Assembly: GCA_025361325.1 (NCBI GenBank)
Contig: JANYAL010000417.1
Coordinates: 1-8,897, forward strand
Length of the DNA: 8,897 nucleotides
Source: Bacteroidota bacterium
GTDB taxonomy: Bacteria; Bacteroidota; Bacteroidia; Chitinophagales; Chitinophagaceae
Direction of reading: 5' to 3'
In this document: one piece after another, positions 1 through 5,693 of the stretch
Position numbering within the stretch: the first letter of the stretch is position 1
Layout of the letters: each line of letters begins with the position of its first letter
The notes under the pieces: model-generated
What the model was told of the DNA's origin: nothing
Databases searched by the model: none
Seen by the model: the letters and a program-made list of their open reading frames with translations, nothing else
Made by a program: the position numbers and the translations under genes

Positions 1-1489
1 GGTACAGGCTCAGGAAGCGGATAGCCGGGTCATATTTTTTATTCCGGTAAGCAATCTCACCCTTCCAGAAATTCGCGTATGGCGTGATGCCGGATGCGGG
101 TAGCAGCAGGAGTTTGTCGAGTAGTACCTCTGCTTCGTCCAAACGTTGATCATTGACCAGTTCCACAGACCTGCCATAGAGAATCTGCGGGTAGACCTTT
201 TGCATGGAAGGGGTGGGTTTGTCGAATGATTCATATAATTTCAGTGCATCAGCAAAATTGCTGGTATTGGCCAGCAGGTTCACCAGTATCTCCTTGGCCT
301 CTGTATCATAATCACTGCCAGGGTAATCGGCCAGGTAACGCTTCATTTCCTTAAGCGCAATATCCTGGTATCCCAGTTCATAAGAAAGCTTGGCATAATT
401 GAAACGGGATACCTGCTGTTGCAGGCTGTTGGAACTGTTGTACGCGCAGTACTGGAAAGCATTTCGTGCATTGGCCTTTTGGCCGGTACGCAGGTAACAA
501 TCACCCAGGAGGTACATGCTATTTTGTCCCATGCTGTCCTTCTCATTGCTGAGTTGCCTGAACCCCTCAATGGCCTTGTTCAGGTTCCTGGCATCATAAT
601 AACAATAGCTCAGTTCATAAAGCACTTCCTTGCTGACTTTATCTCTGCTGCTGACATAAGATTCCAGCAAGGGTAATGCCCTGCTGTATTCCTTCCTTTC
701 AAAATACAACTGCCCCACCAGCAGGTTCATTTCCTGCTGGTAATAGATCACACCTCCCCGGCTCAGGACACTTTCGGCATAACGCAGGGCCTCCTCTTTT
801 TTTCCCTGGAAATAATAGATCTGTGCTATATAATAAGGAACGATGCCTTTGTACTCAGGACGTGATTCCACGAGCAAAAAGGAACGAAGGGCATCGTTGT
901 ACTGCCTGTCCCTGAAGCAAAGAAAACCGTAATAGTAATTGGCCGCAAAATAATATGCATTCTCAGGCATTTGGCGGATTTCATTGAAAAGTGGTTTGGC
1001 CTGCTCGAATTGTTTCAGGTTGAAATAACAGTACCCCTGTTCAAATTTGGCGTTTGCCAGGGTTGCATTGTCGAGGTTATCAATACCTGCCCGCTCATAA
1101 TACTGAAGGGCATTGCTGAAATCCTCCTTGGTGAAATAATATTTTGCAAGGTGGTAAGCCAGCGATTGTCTGCGGGGTTCATTATTCACTACATTGATGT
1201 AATGCCTGGCTTCCGATTCCCCTATGGGAAGTTGCAACTTCAATTCACAGACGATATAAAAATAATTCACATCATCATTCAGGTAGGTGTGATCGGGAGT
1301 TGTATTGTCAGGATAAGCCGACCGTAAATCCGCTAACAATGGATAGGCCAGTGCGTACTGTTCCTTCACAAACAGTTCCTTTGCATCCGAATATCTCTTT
1401 TCGGGATTGAAGATCGCATGCGTAGATTGTGCATAGGAGGATAAATAAAAAAAGGAAAAAAACAGGAGGGTTATAGTTTGTTTATTCAT
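1..1489 (-). CDS. Exported tetratricopeptide-repeat protein, N-terminal part (runs off left edge)
   Basis: This minus-strand frame is open from an ATG at 1489-1487 to the window edge: 496 whole codons with no stop. The first 20 residues are a typical Sec signal peptide (MNKQ, then a Leu/Phe-rich core ending SSYA before Gln21), so the protein should be exported to the periplasm or outer surface. From about residue 108 onward the sequence is helix-turn-helix repeats of roughly 34 residues with TPR-like Tyr/Phe, Ala and Leu positions, for example LAKYYFTKEDFSNALQYYE, FEQGYCYFNLKQFEQAKPLF and LLGDCYLRTGQKANARNAF. At least eight repeats can be recognised. TPR arrays bind partner proteins or peptides; no enzymatic domain is visible. 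Large exported TPR proteins are common in Bacteroidota, often as envelope scaffolds, but the partner here is unknown. The C terminus is missing, so domain content beyond the repeats cannot be judged. A promoter candidate lies just upstream at 1519-1549. Confidence 0.88.
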   Translation of the reverse strand, partial: MNKQTITLLFFSFFYLSSYAQSTHAIFNPEKRYSDAKELFVKEQYALAYPLLADLRSAYPDNTTPDHTYLNDDVNYFYIVCELKLQLPIGESEARHYINVVNNEPRRQSLAYHLAKYYFTKEDFSNALQYYERAGIDNLDNATLANAKFEQGYCYFNLKQFEQAKPLFNEIRQMPENAYYFAANYYYGFLCFRDRQYNDALRSFLLVESRPEYKGIVPYYIAQIYYFQGKKEEALRYAESVLSRGGVIYYQQEMNLLVGQLYFERKEYSRALPLLESYVSSRDKVSKEVLYELSYCYYDARNLNKAIEGFRQLSNEKDSMGQNSMYLLGDCYLRTGQKANARNAFQYCAYNSSNSLQQQVSRFNYAKLSYELGYQDIALKEMKRYLADYPGSDYDTEAKEILVNLLANTSNFADALKLYESFDKPTPSMQKVYPQILYGRSVELVNDQRLDEAEVLLDKLLLLPASGITPYANFWKGEIAYRNKKYDPAIRFLSLY

Positions 1490-1518
1490 ATTGGTGATTG
1501 GGTTCATTAATGCCGGTA

Positions 1519-1549
1519 TAAAATTACTTGATACAGCCTCCTATACAAA
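1519..1549 (-). promoter_or_regulatory. Bacteroidota-type promoter candidate for the TPR gene
   Basis: Read on the minus strand, TTTG (1549-1546) is followed after exactly 19 bases by TAATTTTA (1526-1519). This matches the Bacteroidota primary-sigma pattern TTTG, about 19-21 bases, TAnnTTTG at all but the last base of the -7 element. Transcription would start near 1512, leaving a leader of about 22 bases before the ATG at 1489. Spacing and position fit well, but short AT-rich motifs arise easily by chance in this DNA. Confidence 0.42.
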
Positions 1550-1566
1550 CACCGTTCCAAAACATT

Positions 1567-1583
1567 TGTGTATAAGTGGATAA
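1567..1583 (-). other. Two abutting DnaA-box-like 9-mers
   Basis: On the plus strand the sequence reads TGTGTATAA (1567-1575) and AGTGGATAA (1575-1583), sharing one base. Their complements are TTATACACA, a full match to the relaxed DnaA box TTATNCACA, and TTATCCACT, one mismatch from the classical TTATCCACA. Both point the same way. The rest of the intergenic region to 1691 is strongly AT-rich, as an unwinding element would be. Only two boxes are visible and no dnaA, dnaN or parAB gene is nearby, so an origin is not established. The sites could instead regulate the flanking genes or be chance matches. Confidence 0.25.
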
Positions 1584-1691
1584 CTGCTGTAAACAAAACG
1601 AATGTATTTTTACAATGCTGTTAAATAAATGATAAAAACAACCTTATATCCTGAATATTTTTTTAGTAAAAACAATTTATAAAAACGATCC

Positions 1692-2099
1692 ATGAAAAAA
1701 TTACTTTCAACCAGGTATTCTGCGGGCGCTTTCAACATAGCCATGCTTTTATTAAGATTAACGGCCGGTATCCTGATGATGCATCATGGGTATGACAAGC
1801 TGATCCATTTTTCCGAATACAAAAATTCTTTTATGAATTTTATAGGTATAGGCAGTACAGCCAGTCTGGCCCTGGTGGTCTTCGCTGAGTTTTTCTGTTC
1901 CCTATTCCTGGTACTGGGCCTCTTTACCCGGCTTGCCACGATCCCGCTGATCATAAACATGTGCGTGATCCTCTTAAAAGTAAATGAAGGCAATGTATTT
2001 GATAAATATGAGGAAGTCCCATTATACCTGGCGGCCTTTCTGGTATTGCTGATTTTGGGTCCCGGCCGGGTAAGTGTGGACAACATGATTGGAAAATAA
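1692..2099 (+). CDS. DoxX family integral membrane protein
   Basis: The product has 135 residues, the usual length for the family. Four hydrophobic segments are visible at about residues 14-31, 56-76, 82-97 and 109-123. Family hallmarks are the LRLTAGILMMHHGYDKL stretch, which contains the HGxxKL-type signature after the first membrane helix, the GLFTRLA turn between helices two and three, and the GPGRVSVD ending. DoxX proteins are small inner-membrane proteins related to the quinol oxidase subunit DoxD and to MauE. Some take part in redox or thiol stress systems, but the biochemical role of single-domain copies is mostly unknown. The ATG at 1692 starts the hydrophobic protein with a basic N terminus (MKK). 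The next reading frame begins 18 bp after the stop, suggesting a shared transcript with the small frame and the thioesterase. A clear promoter is not seen in the AT-rich leader. Confidence 0.85.
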   Translation: MKKLLSTRYSAGAFNIAMLLLRLTAGILMMHHGYDKLIHFSEYKNSFMNFIGIGSTASLALVVFAEFFCSLFLVLGLFTRLATIPLIINMCVILLKVNEGNVFDKYEEVPLYLAAFLVLLILGPGRVSVDNMIGK

Positions 2100-2117
2100 G
2101 AATCTCATACCTGTTTT

Positions 2118-2283
2118 ATGAAATGTCCCGACCTGGTAAAGCTTACGATCAATATCACAGGCATCATCTGCGCATTTTTTTGCCTGCCTGGTGATATATG
2201 ACCATGCTTTCGCCTCATTCTTTGCACAAAAGATCGATAACCTGGAACCTGTTGATGAACTGAATAACAAAACAGAATACTGA
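2118..2283 (+). pseudogene. Small single-span membrane protein gene, apparently frameshifted in a T7 run
   Basis: An ATG at 2118 opens a frame that stops at TGA 2199-2201 after 27 codons. Within it lies a run of seven T at 2175-2181. If one T is removed, the frame continues to a TGA at 2281-2283 and gives a coherent 54-residue protein: basic N terminus (MKCPDLVK), one hydrophobic segment at about residues 9-27, then a polar, mostly acidic tail ending NNKTEY. The downstream frame has no ATG of its own after the last upstream stop. The restored frame fits the gap exactly, starting 18 bp after the doxX-like stop and ending 2 bp before the thioesterase ATG. That arrangement is what an operon gene would show. 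The break may be a real mutation, a homopolymer sequencing error, or ribosomal/polymerase slippage. I do not recognise the protein family. Confidence 0.5.
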
Positions 2284-2285
2284 CG

Positions 2286-2693
2286 ATGTATATAACAGAA
2301 ACACAAATTCGCATACACTATGCCCTCACCGACCAGATGGGGATGGTTTACCATGGGCATTATGCACAGTTCTATGAGATCGGGCGGGCCGAGGCGATTC
2401 GCCAGGTGGGTTATACCTACCGGGATATTGAGGCCATGGGCATCATTATGCCGGTTGTAGATATACACAGCCGTTTCCTGCGTCCTGCTAAGTATGATGA
2501 CCTGATCACCGTAAAGACGCTATTGAAAGAACTGCCGCTCCACCATAAGATCATTTTCAACCATGAGATCTACAATGAACAGGATGAATTGCTGAATACG
2601 GGAGACATCACCCTGTATTTCATTGATGCAAAGACTATGAAACGGTGTGAGATGCCGCCAGAGCTAAAACTTAAACTGGAGGGGTATTTTTAA
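2286..2693 (+). CDS. Acyl-CoA thioesterase, hotdog fold (YbgC/4HBT family)
   Basis: The 135-residue product matches the YbgC / 4-hydroxybenzoyl-CoA thioesterase family in length and signature. These cytoplasmic enzymes hydrolyse acyl-CoA thioesters to free acid and CoA, and some members act near phospholipid synthesis. The N-terminal strand RIHYALTDQMGMVYHGHYAQF holds the catalytic Asp16 (TD) and the MVYHGHY motif with His23, followed by the long hotdog helix (FYEIGRAEAIR). The segment VVDIHSRFLRPAKYDDLI is the conserved second half, where substrate-facing strands start with the RPAKYDD turn. The acyl group preferred cannot be read from sequence. The ATG at 2286 lies 2 bp after the stop of the preceding small frame and has no clear Shine-Dalgarno, so translational coupling is plausible. 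Together with the DoxX protein it probably forms one transcription unit. Confidence 0.9.
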   Translation: MYITETQIRIHYALTDQMGMVYHGHYAQFYEIGRAEAIRQVGYTYRDIEAMGIIMPVVDIHSRFLRPAKYDDLITVKTLLKELPLHHKIIFNHEIYNEQDELLNTGDITLYFIDAKTMKRCEMPPELKLKLEGYF

Positions 2694-2763
2694 TTAAAGT
2701 TACAGGTATGAAATTACGTTCAGGTACACATCACAAGACACAGGAGATAAGCCAGTAATTTAA

Positions 2764-2786
2764 AGAAGTATGCTATAGATACTTTT
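2764..2786. terminator. Weak AT-rich hairpin between convergent genes
   Basis: AAGTAT (2766-2771) and ATACTT (2779-2784) form a perfect 6-bp inverted repeat around a 7-base loop, extendable to eight pairs with one G-U. On the plus strand it ends in four T. It lies about 70 bp after the thioesterase stop and about 80 bp after the stop of the convergent zinc-ribbon gene, so it could serve both directions. The stem has almost no GC, which makes it a poor intrinsic terminator. The rest of the 2694-2864 gap holds no recognisable feature. Confidence 0.28.
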
Positions 2787-2864
2787 GAATTTCAATTAAA
2801 GGAGCGGTAATATCGCTTATCCCCGGAAATTTGATCACGCAGCTGGATAGGAACTTTAAACTGC

Positions 2865-3620
2865 TTACTTAACGACCACCGTATCAAACAGGCCAGTATC
2901 CACCAGAATACGGCCGCAGTTTTCACAGACCATCACTTTTTTGCGCAATTTGATCTCACTTTGTTTTTGGGGAGGTATGGCGTGAAAACATCCGCCACAA
3001 CTGTCACGCTCCACAGGTACAACGGCCAGTCCGTTACGATAATTTTTCCTGATGCGGTCATAGCTCATTAACAGGCGTTCATCCACGTGTTTCCTGGCTG
3101 CAATGGCATCTTTATTATAATGAGTTTCTTCTTTTTCCGTTTCGGCTATGATCTTCTCCAACTCCCCCTTTTTTACACTCAGGTTGCCTTCCTTGGCTGC
3201 CACTGCTTTCTTGGCTGTTTCCAGCATACGTGCTTTTTCAGCTGTCTCTTCCGTGGCATCCTTGATATGTTTCTCACAGAGTTTCACTTCAAGGGTCTGC
3301 ATCTCAATTTCCTTGTTGATGGCTTCAAACTCTCTGTTATTCTTAACATTATCACTCTGCTTCTCATATTTTTTGATAAGCGCCTCTGCTTCCTTGATCC
3401 CATTCTTCTTCTGTTCAATGAATTCCTGGATACCGTTGATCTCTTCCTCCACGCGTGTTTGCCTGGCATGCAAACCCTCTATCTCATCCTCCAGGTCTTT
3501 AACTTCAATGGGGAGTTCACCCTTCAGCACCTGGATCTCATCCAGTTTACCATCGATCTTTTGCAAAAGGACCAGAGAACTTAATTTTTCTTCAACAGAG
3601 AATTCTTTAACTGAAGGCAT
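2865..3620 (-). CDS. Coiled-coil C4 zinc-ribbon protein (zf-RING_7, HP0958/CT398 type)
   Basis: The 251-residue product has two parts. Residues about 10-195 are rich in Glu, Lys and Leu with heptad-like spacing, predicting a long antiparallel coiled-coil hairpin; the NNREFEAINKEIE stretch at about 94-106 is the conserved family signature. Residues 205-240 form a zinc ribbon with Cys208-GG-Cys211 and Cys232-EN-Cys235, closing with the GRILVDTG motif. The family includes Helicobacter HP0958 (FlgZ), which binds RpoN and flagellar components, and Chlamydia CT398. In Bacteroidota the role is not known; binding of nucleic acid or a protein partner is inferred from the fold only. It follows the NIF3-like gene after 27 bp on the same strand, and this pairing recurs in many bacteria, so the two are probably cotranscribed. 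The ATG at 3620 is the first start after the upstream stop that gives the family N terminus. Confidence 0.88.
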   Translation of the reverse strand: MPSVKEFSVEEKLSSLVLLQKIDGKLDEIQVLKGELPIEVKDLEDEIEGLHARQTRVEEEINGIQEFIEQKKNGIKEAEALIKKYEKQSDNVKNNREFEAINKEIEMQTLEVKLCEKHIKDATEETAEKARMLETAKKAVAAKEGNLSVKKGELEKIIAETEKEETHYNKDAIAARKHVDERLLMSYDRIRKNYRNGLAVVPVERDSCGGCFHAIPPQKQSEIKLRKKVMVCENCGRILVDTGLFDTVVVK

Positions 3621-3647
3621 GATTTATCTCAGATTTGCGTTTTGAAA

Positions 3648-4745
3648 TTACAGGTAGTACCGGACCGGGTTGGTAAATACCCCTGTTTTTAGGACGGCAA
3701 AGGTAGGGAATTTTTCTCTCAAAACATCAAAAAGCAGCTCTACAGTGAACTGTTCACTTTCAAAATGGCCTATATCCAATAGCAGCAGCCTGCCGTCGGC
3801 ATCAAAGAATTCATGGTATTTGATATCAGAGGTGATGTAACAATCGGCTCCCGAAGCTGCAGCAGCACCAATCAGGAAACTTCCCGCACCGCCACAGATC
3901 GCAATCTTTTTGATCATTTTACTTGTAAACTGGGTATGCCGGATGACCCGGAGAGAAAAAGATAGTTTCACCCTTTCCAGCAGCTCATGCTCAGACATGC
4001 CTTCAGGCAATTCCCCGACCAGGCCGCTTCCAGTGGTCTGGCTGGAGTTGTTAAGCGAAATGATGTCATAGGCCACTTCCTCATAAGGATGCACCCGTAA
4101 CATGGCTTCAATGATCTTCCTTTCCAGCCATGCCGGGAAGATAACCTCTACCTTCATTTCTTCTTCATATGTCCGCTGGCCTGTGGTACCTGAAAAAGGA
4201 TGGGTACCCTCACCTGGCCTGAAGGTTCCGGTTCCAGGAGCATTGAAACTGCACTCACTATAATTGCCGATATTACCTGCACCTGCTTCAAAGATGGCAT
4301 TGCGCAGTTTTTCAGCAAAGAGCAGGGGAACAAAAATGAATAATTTTCTTAGTGTATTGTTTTTGGGTTGAAGCACGGCCCGCTTCACTAAGCCCAATTG
4401 GTCAGCGATGCGGCCATTGACTCCCACCAGCACATTATCCAGGTTGGTATGTATGGCATAAATAGCGATATCATGTTTTATTGCCGCAATGACCGCTCTT
4501 TCCACATATGTCTTGCCGTTTATCTGCTTAAGTCCGCCGAATATAATGGGGTGATGCGCCACGATACAATTGTAATTCTTTTCAATGGCCTCCAGGACCA
4601 CTGCTTCGGTTGCGTCCAAAGCAGTTATAATACCGGTACATTCCCAGTCGGGAGACCCGGTAAGAAGTCCGGCATTATCATAGTTCTCTTGCAAAGCAGG
4701 GGGAGCAATGGACTCCAGGAAAGAGATGGCCTCACTTATTTTCAT
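3648..4745 (-). CDS. NIF3-like dinuclear metal-centre protein (YbgI/YqfO family)
   Basis: The 365-residue product has the length of the long, YqfO-type NIF3 proteins. The two conserved halves carry the metal ligands: IVAHHPIIFGGLK with His64 and His65, IHTNLDN with Asp103, and the C-terminal GHFESEQF with His327 and Glu331. ICGGAGSFL and ADCYITSDIKYHEFFDA are further family blocks. Between the halves, about residues 130-235, lies the inserted PII/CutA-like domain, ending with the typical VHPYEEVAYDI motif. Family members assemble as toroidal hexamers with a two-metal site in each subunit. Some databases label them GTP cyclohydrolase 1 type 2, but the physiological reaction is not settled, so that name should be used with caution. 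The gene is first in a two-gene unit with the zinc-ribbon gene. The ATG at 4745 gives the usual N terminus (MKISEAISFLE). Confidence 0.93.
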   Translation of the reverse strand: MKISEAISFLESIAPPALQENYDNAGLLTGSPDWECTGIITALDATEAVVLEAIEKNYNCIVAHHPIIFGGLKQINGKTYVERAVIAAIKHDIAIYAIHTNLDNVLVGVNGRIADQLGLVKRAVLQPKNNTLRKLFIFVPLLFAEKLRNAIFEAGAGNIGNYSECSFNAPGTGTFRPGEGTHPFSGTTGQRTYEEEMKVEVIFPAWLERKIIEAMLRVHPYEEVAYDIISLNNSSQTTGSGLVGELPEGMSEHELLERVKLSFSLRVIRHTQFTSKMIKKIAICGGAGSFLIGAAAASGADCYITSDIKYHEFFDADGRLLLLDIGHFESEQFTVELLFDVLREKFPTFAVLKTGVFTNPVRYYL

Positions 4746-4924
4746 TCCTTAAAAATAGAAAGAAATTGTTTCAAACAAAGAATTGAATGTAAAGAGAATC
4801 GGCTTTACCGGCTTATTAAAAAACTATCCAGATCTGCTATAATGGCTTACTATCGCCATGGAGCGTTCAGTTACAGGCGATCTTCTAATAACCAGGCAGC
4901 GTAACCGTCACAAAATATTTATTG

Positions 4925-4947
4925 CCTGCAAACGTTATATTTGCAGG
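4925..4947. repeat. Perfect 8-bp inverted repeat over the lipoprotein promoter
   Basis: CCTGCAAA (4925-4932) and TTTGCAGG (4940-4947) are exact reverse complements around the 7-base spacer CGTTATA. One G-T wobble and one T-A pair extend the stem outward. There is no T-run after it and no gene ends nearby on the plus strand, so a terminator is unlikely. The right arm overlaps the -7 box at 4936-4943, the position expected of an operator for a dimeric repressor. No regulator gene is in the window. Confidence 0.5.
4936..4943 (+). promoter_or_regulatory. Perfect Bacteroidota -7 element upstream of the lipoprotein gene
   Basis: TATATTTG is an exact match to TAnnTTTG. Transcription would begin around 4950 and give a leader of about 50 bases before the ATG at 4999. 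No TTTG or TTG is found at the expected distance upstream, so the -33 half is missing or degenerate. That could mean a weak or activator-dependent promoter. Confidence 0.42.
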
Positions 4948-4998
4948 TATCCGGCAAAGTCCATAACGCCTTTTATCAAAGACTCATCTTAAAAACGC

Positions 4999-5508
4999 AT
5001 GCAATTTCAAAATACAGGTTCGCCTGCTTTTACAGACTCTCATGAAATTCATGGCCCAGCATACCGCGTAAAGTTGATCATCTTTATCATTTTCCCGATA
5101 TTACTGTTTATTGCAGGATGCAGTAAGAATGTGCCTACAGATCCTGGTTCCCTGAACCTATACCAACAATTCTTTGAACAGAATATTCTTAATCACAATT
5201 ACCAGGTACAACTGGCAACAGACAGTGGAACCGATATTACCAGCCGGTATACCGGGTATACTTTCCGTATGCTTGAAAACTCCCTGTTGAACGGTCCGGT
5301 ATCTGTTACCAGGGGTTCACAGACTTTTACGGGGAGTTGGAGCAGCAATGATGATTACAGTAAACTGGTAATTACATTAACACCTTTACCCACAGAATTT
5401 CAATTCATCTCCCGGGAATGGAGATTCACGAAAAAAGACCTCACTGTTATGGAACTGGCCCCCTGGGGAAGTACCGATCCAAAGGTGCTTCATATGCTTC
5501 GGTTGTAA
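4999..5508 (+). CDS. Lipocalin-like small lipoprotein
   Basis: The product has 169 residues. A hydrophobic stretch at about residues 26-40 (VKLIIFIIFPILLFIAG) ends at Cys41 in the context FIAGC, a lipobox, so the mature protein should be a lipid-anchored envelope protein of about 129 residues. Blocks of the mature part resemble the lipocalin-like lipoproteins common in Bacteroidota: SGTDITSRYTGYTFRM, then a GSWSSNDDYSKLVITL strand pair, then SREWRFTKKDLTVMEL, then a final strand LHMLRL. This beta-barrel assignment rests on pattern resemblance only, and ligand and function are unknown. The region before the hydrophobic core is unusually long (about 25 residues) for a lipoprotein signal, and there is no other in-frame ATG, so the true start is uncertain. 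An ATG in another frame at 5042 (MKFMAQHTA, stop 5069-5071) would look more like a signal start. The gene stands alone, with its own promoter candidate at 4936. Confidence 0.72.
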   Translation: MQFQNTGSPAFTDSHEIHGPAYRVKLIIFIIFPILLFIAGCSKNVPTDPGSLNLYQQFFEQNILNHNYQVQLATDSGTDITSRYTGYTFRMLENSLLNGPVSVTRGSQTFTGSWSSNDDYSKLVITLTPLPTEFQFISREWRFTKKDLTVMELAPWGSTDPKVLHMLRL

Positions 5509-5693
5509 CCTGCATGTCGTTTGGTGAACCCTTCACTTATTCCATTCACTTTCAAGGGAAATAATCATACAGAAATCTCGTTGACCAGGGATTTATTATT
5601 AGCCAGCTTGCACAATTTTTTCATGATTTTTCTGTTTAGATTAGGTCAATAACTGTTGATCCAAGTTATCGTAAAACCAAAAGCAAAAATCCG
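5509..5693. other. Intergenic region between lipoprotein and PKD genes
   Basis: These 185 bases carry no plausible gene. I see no strong hairpin followed by a T-run that would end the lipoprotein transcript, and no full TTTG / TAnnTTTG pair for the PKD gene, so neither signal can be placed. Confidence 0.4.

Larger units (their letters stand above)
4746..4998. other. Divergent intergenic region between NIF3-like and lipoprotein genes
   Basis: This 253-bp stretch separates two divergently transcribed genes. It holds no convincing reading frame and no tRNA or riboswitch that I can recognise. Its right part carries the inverted repeat and -7 element described separately. On the minus strand just before the NIF3-like ATG there is TTTG followed after 18 bases by TATTTTTA, but that box ends only four bases before the start codon, so it would give a nearly leaderless mRNA. 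Confidence 0.5.

Noticed and set aside
2022..2468. 148-codon minus-strand open frame across the DoxX, small-gene and thioesterase region
   Set aside because: It lies antisense to three better supported genes, its translation has no family features, and the overlapping plus-strand thioesterase carries clear catalytic motifs.
2694..2864. 16-codon plus-strand frame (MKLRSGTHHKTQEISQ) at about 2708
   Set aside because: Very short, no ribosome-binding signal, no recognisable feature, and expected by chance in an intergenic gap.
3087..3645. Two 165-codon plus-strand frames opposite the zinc-ribbon gene
   Set aside because: Their Phe/Leu/Ser-rich translations are the expected antisense shadow of a Glu/Lys-rich coiled coil; the minus-strand product has conserved motifs and cysteines.
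4715..4780. TTTG-N18-TATTTTTA as a promoter for the NIF3-like gene (minus strand)
   Set aside because: The -7 element ends four bases before the ATG, so transcription would start at or inside the coding region; a leaderless mRNA is possible but unsupported.
4398..4904. 168-codon plus-strand frame overlapping the 5' part of the NIF3-like gene
   Set aside because: Most of it is antisense to the HTNLD and HHPI metal-site region of NIF3 and its translation shows no domain or signal.
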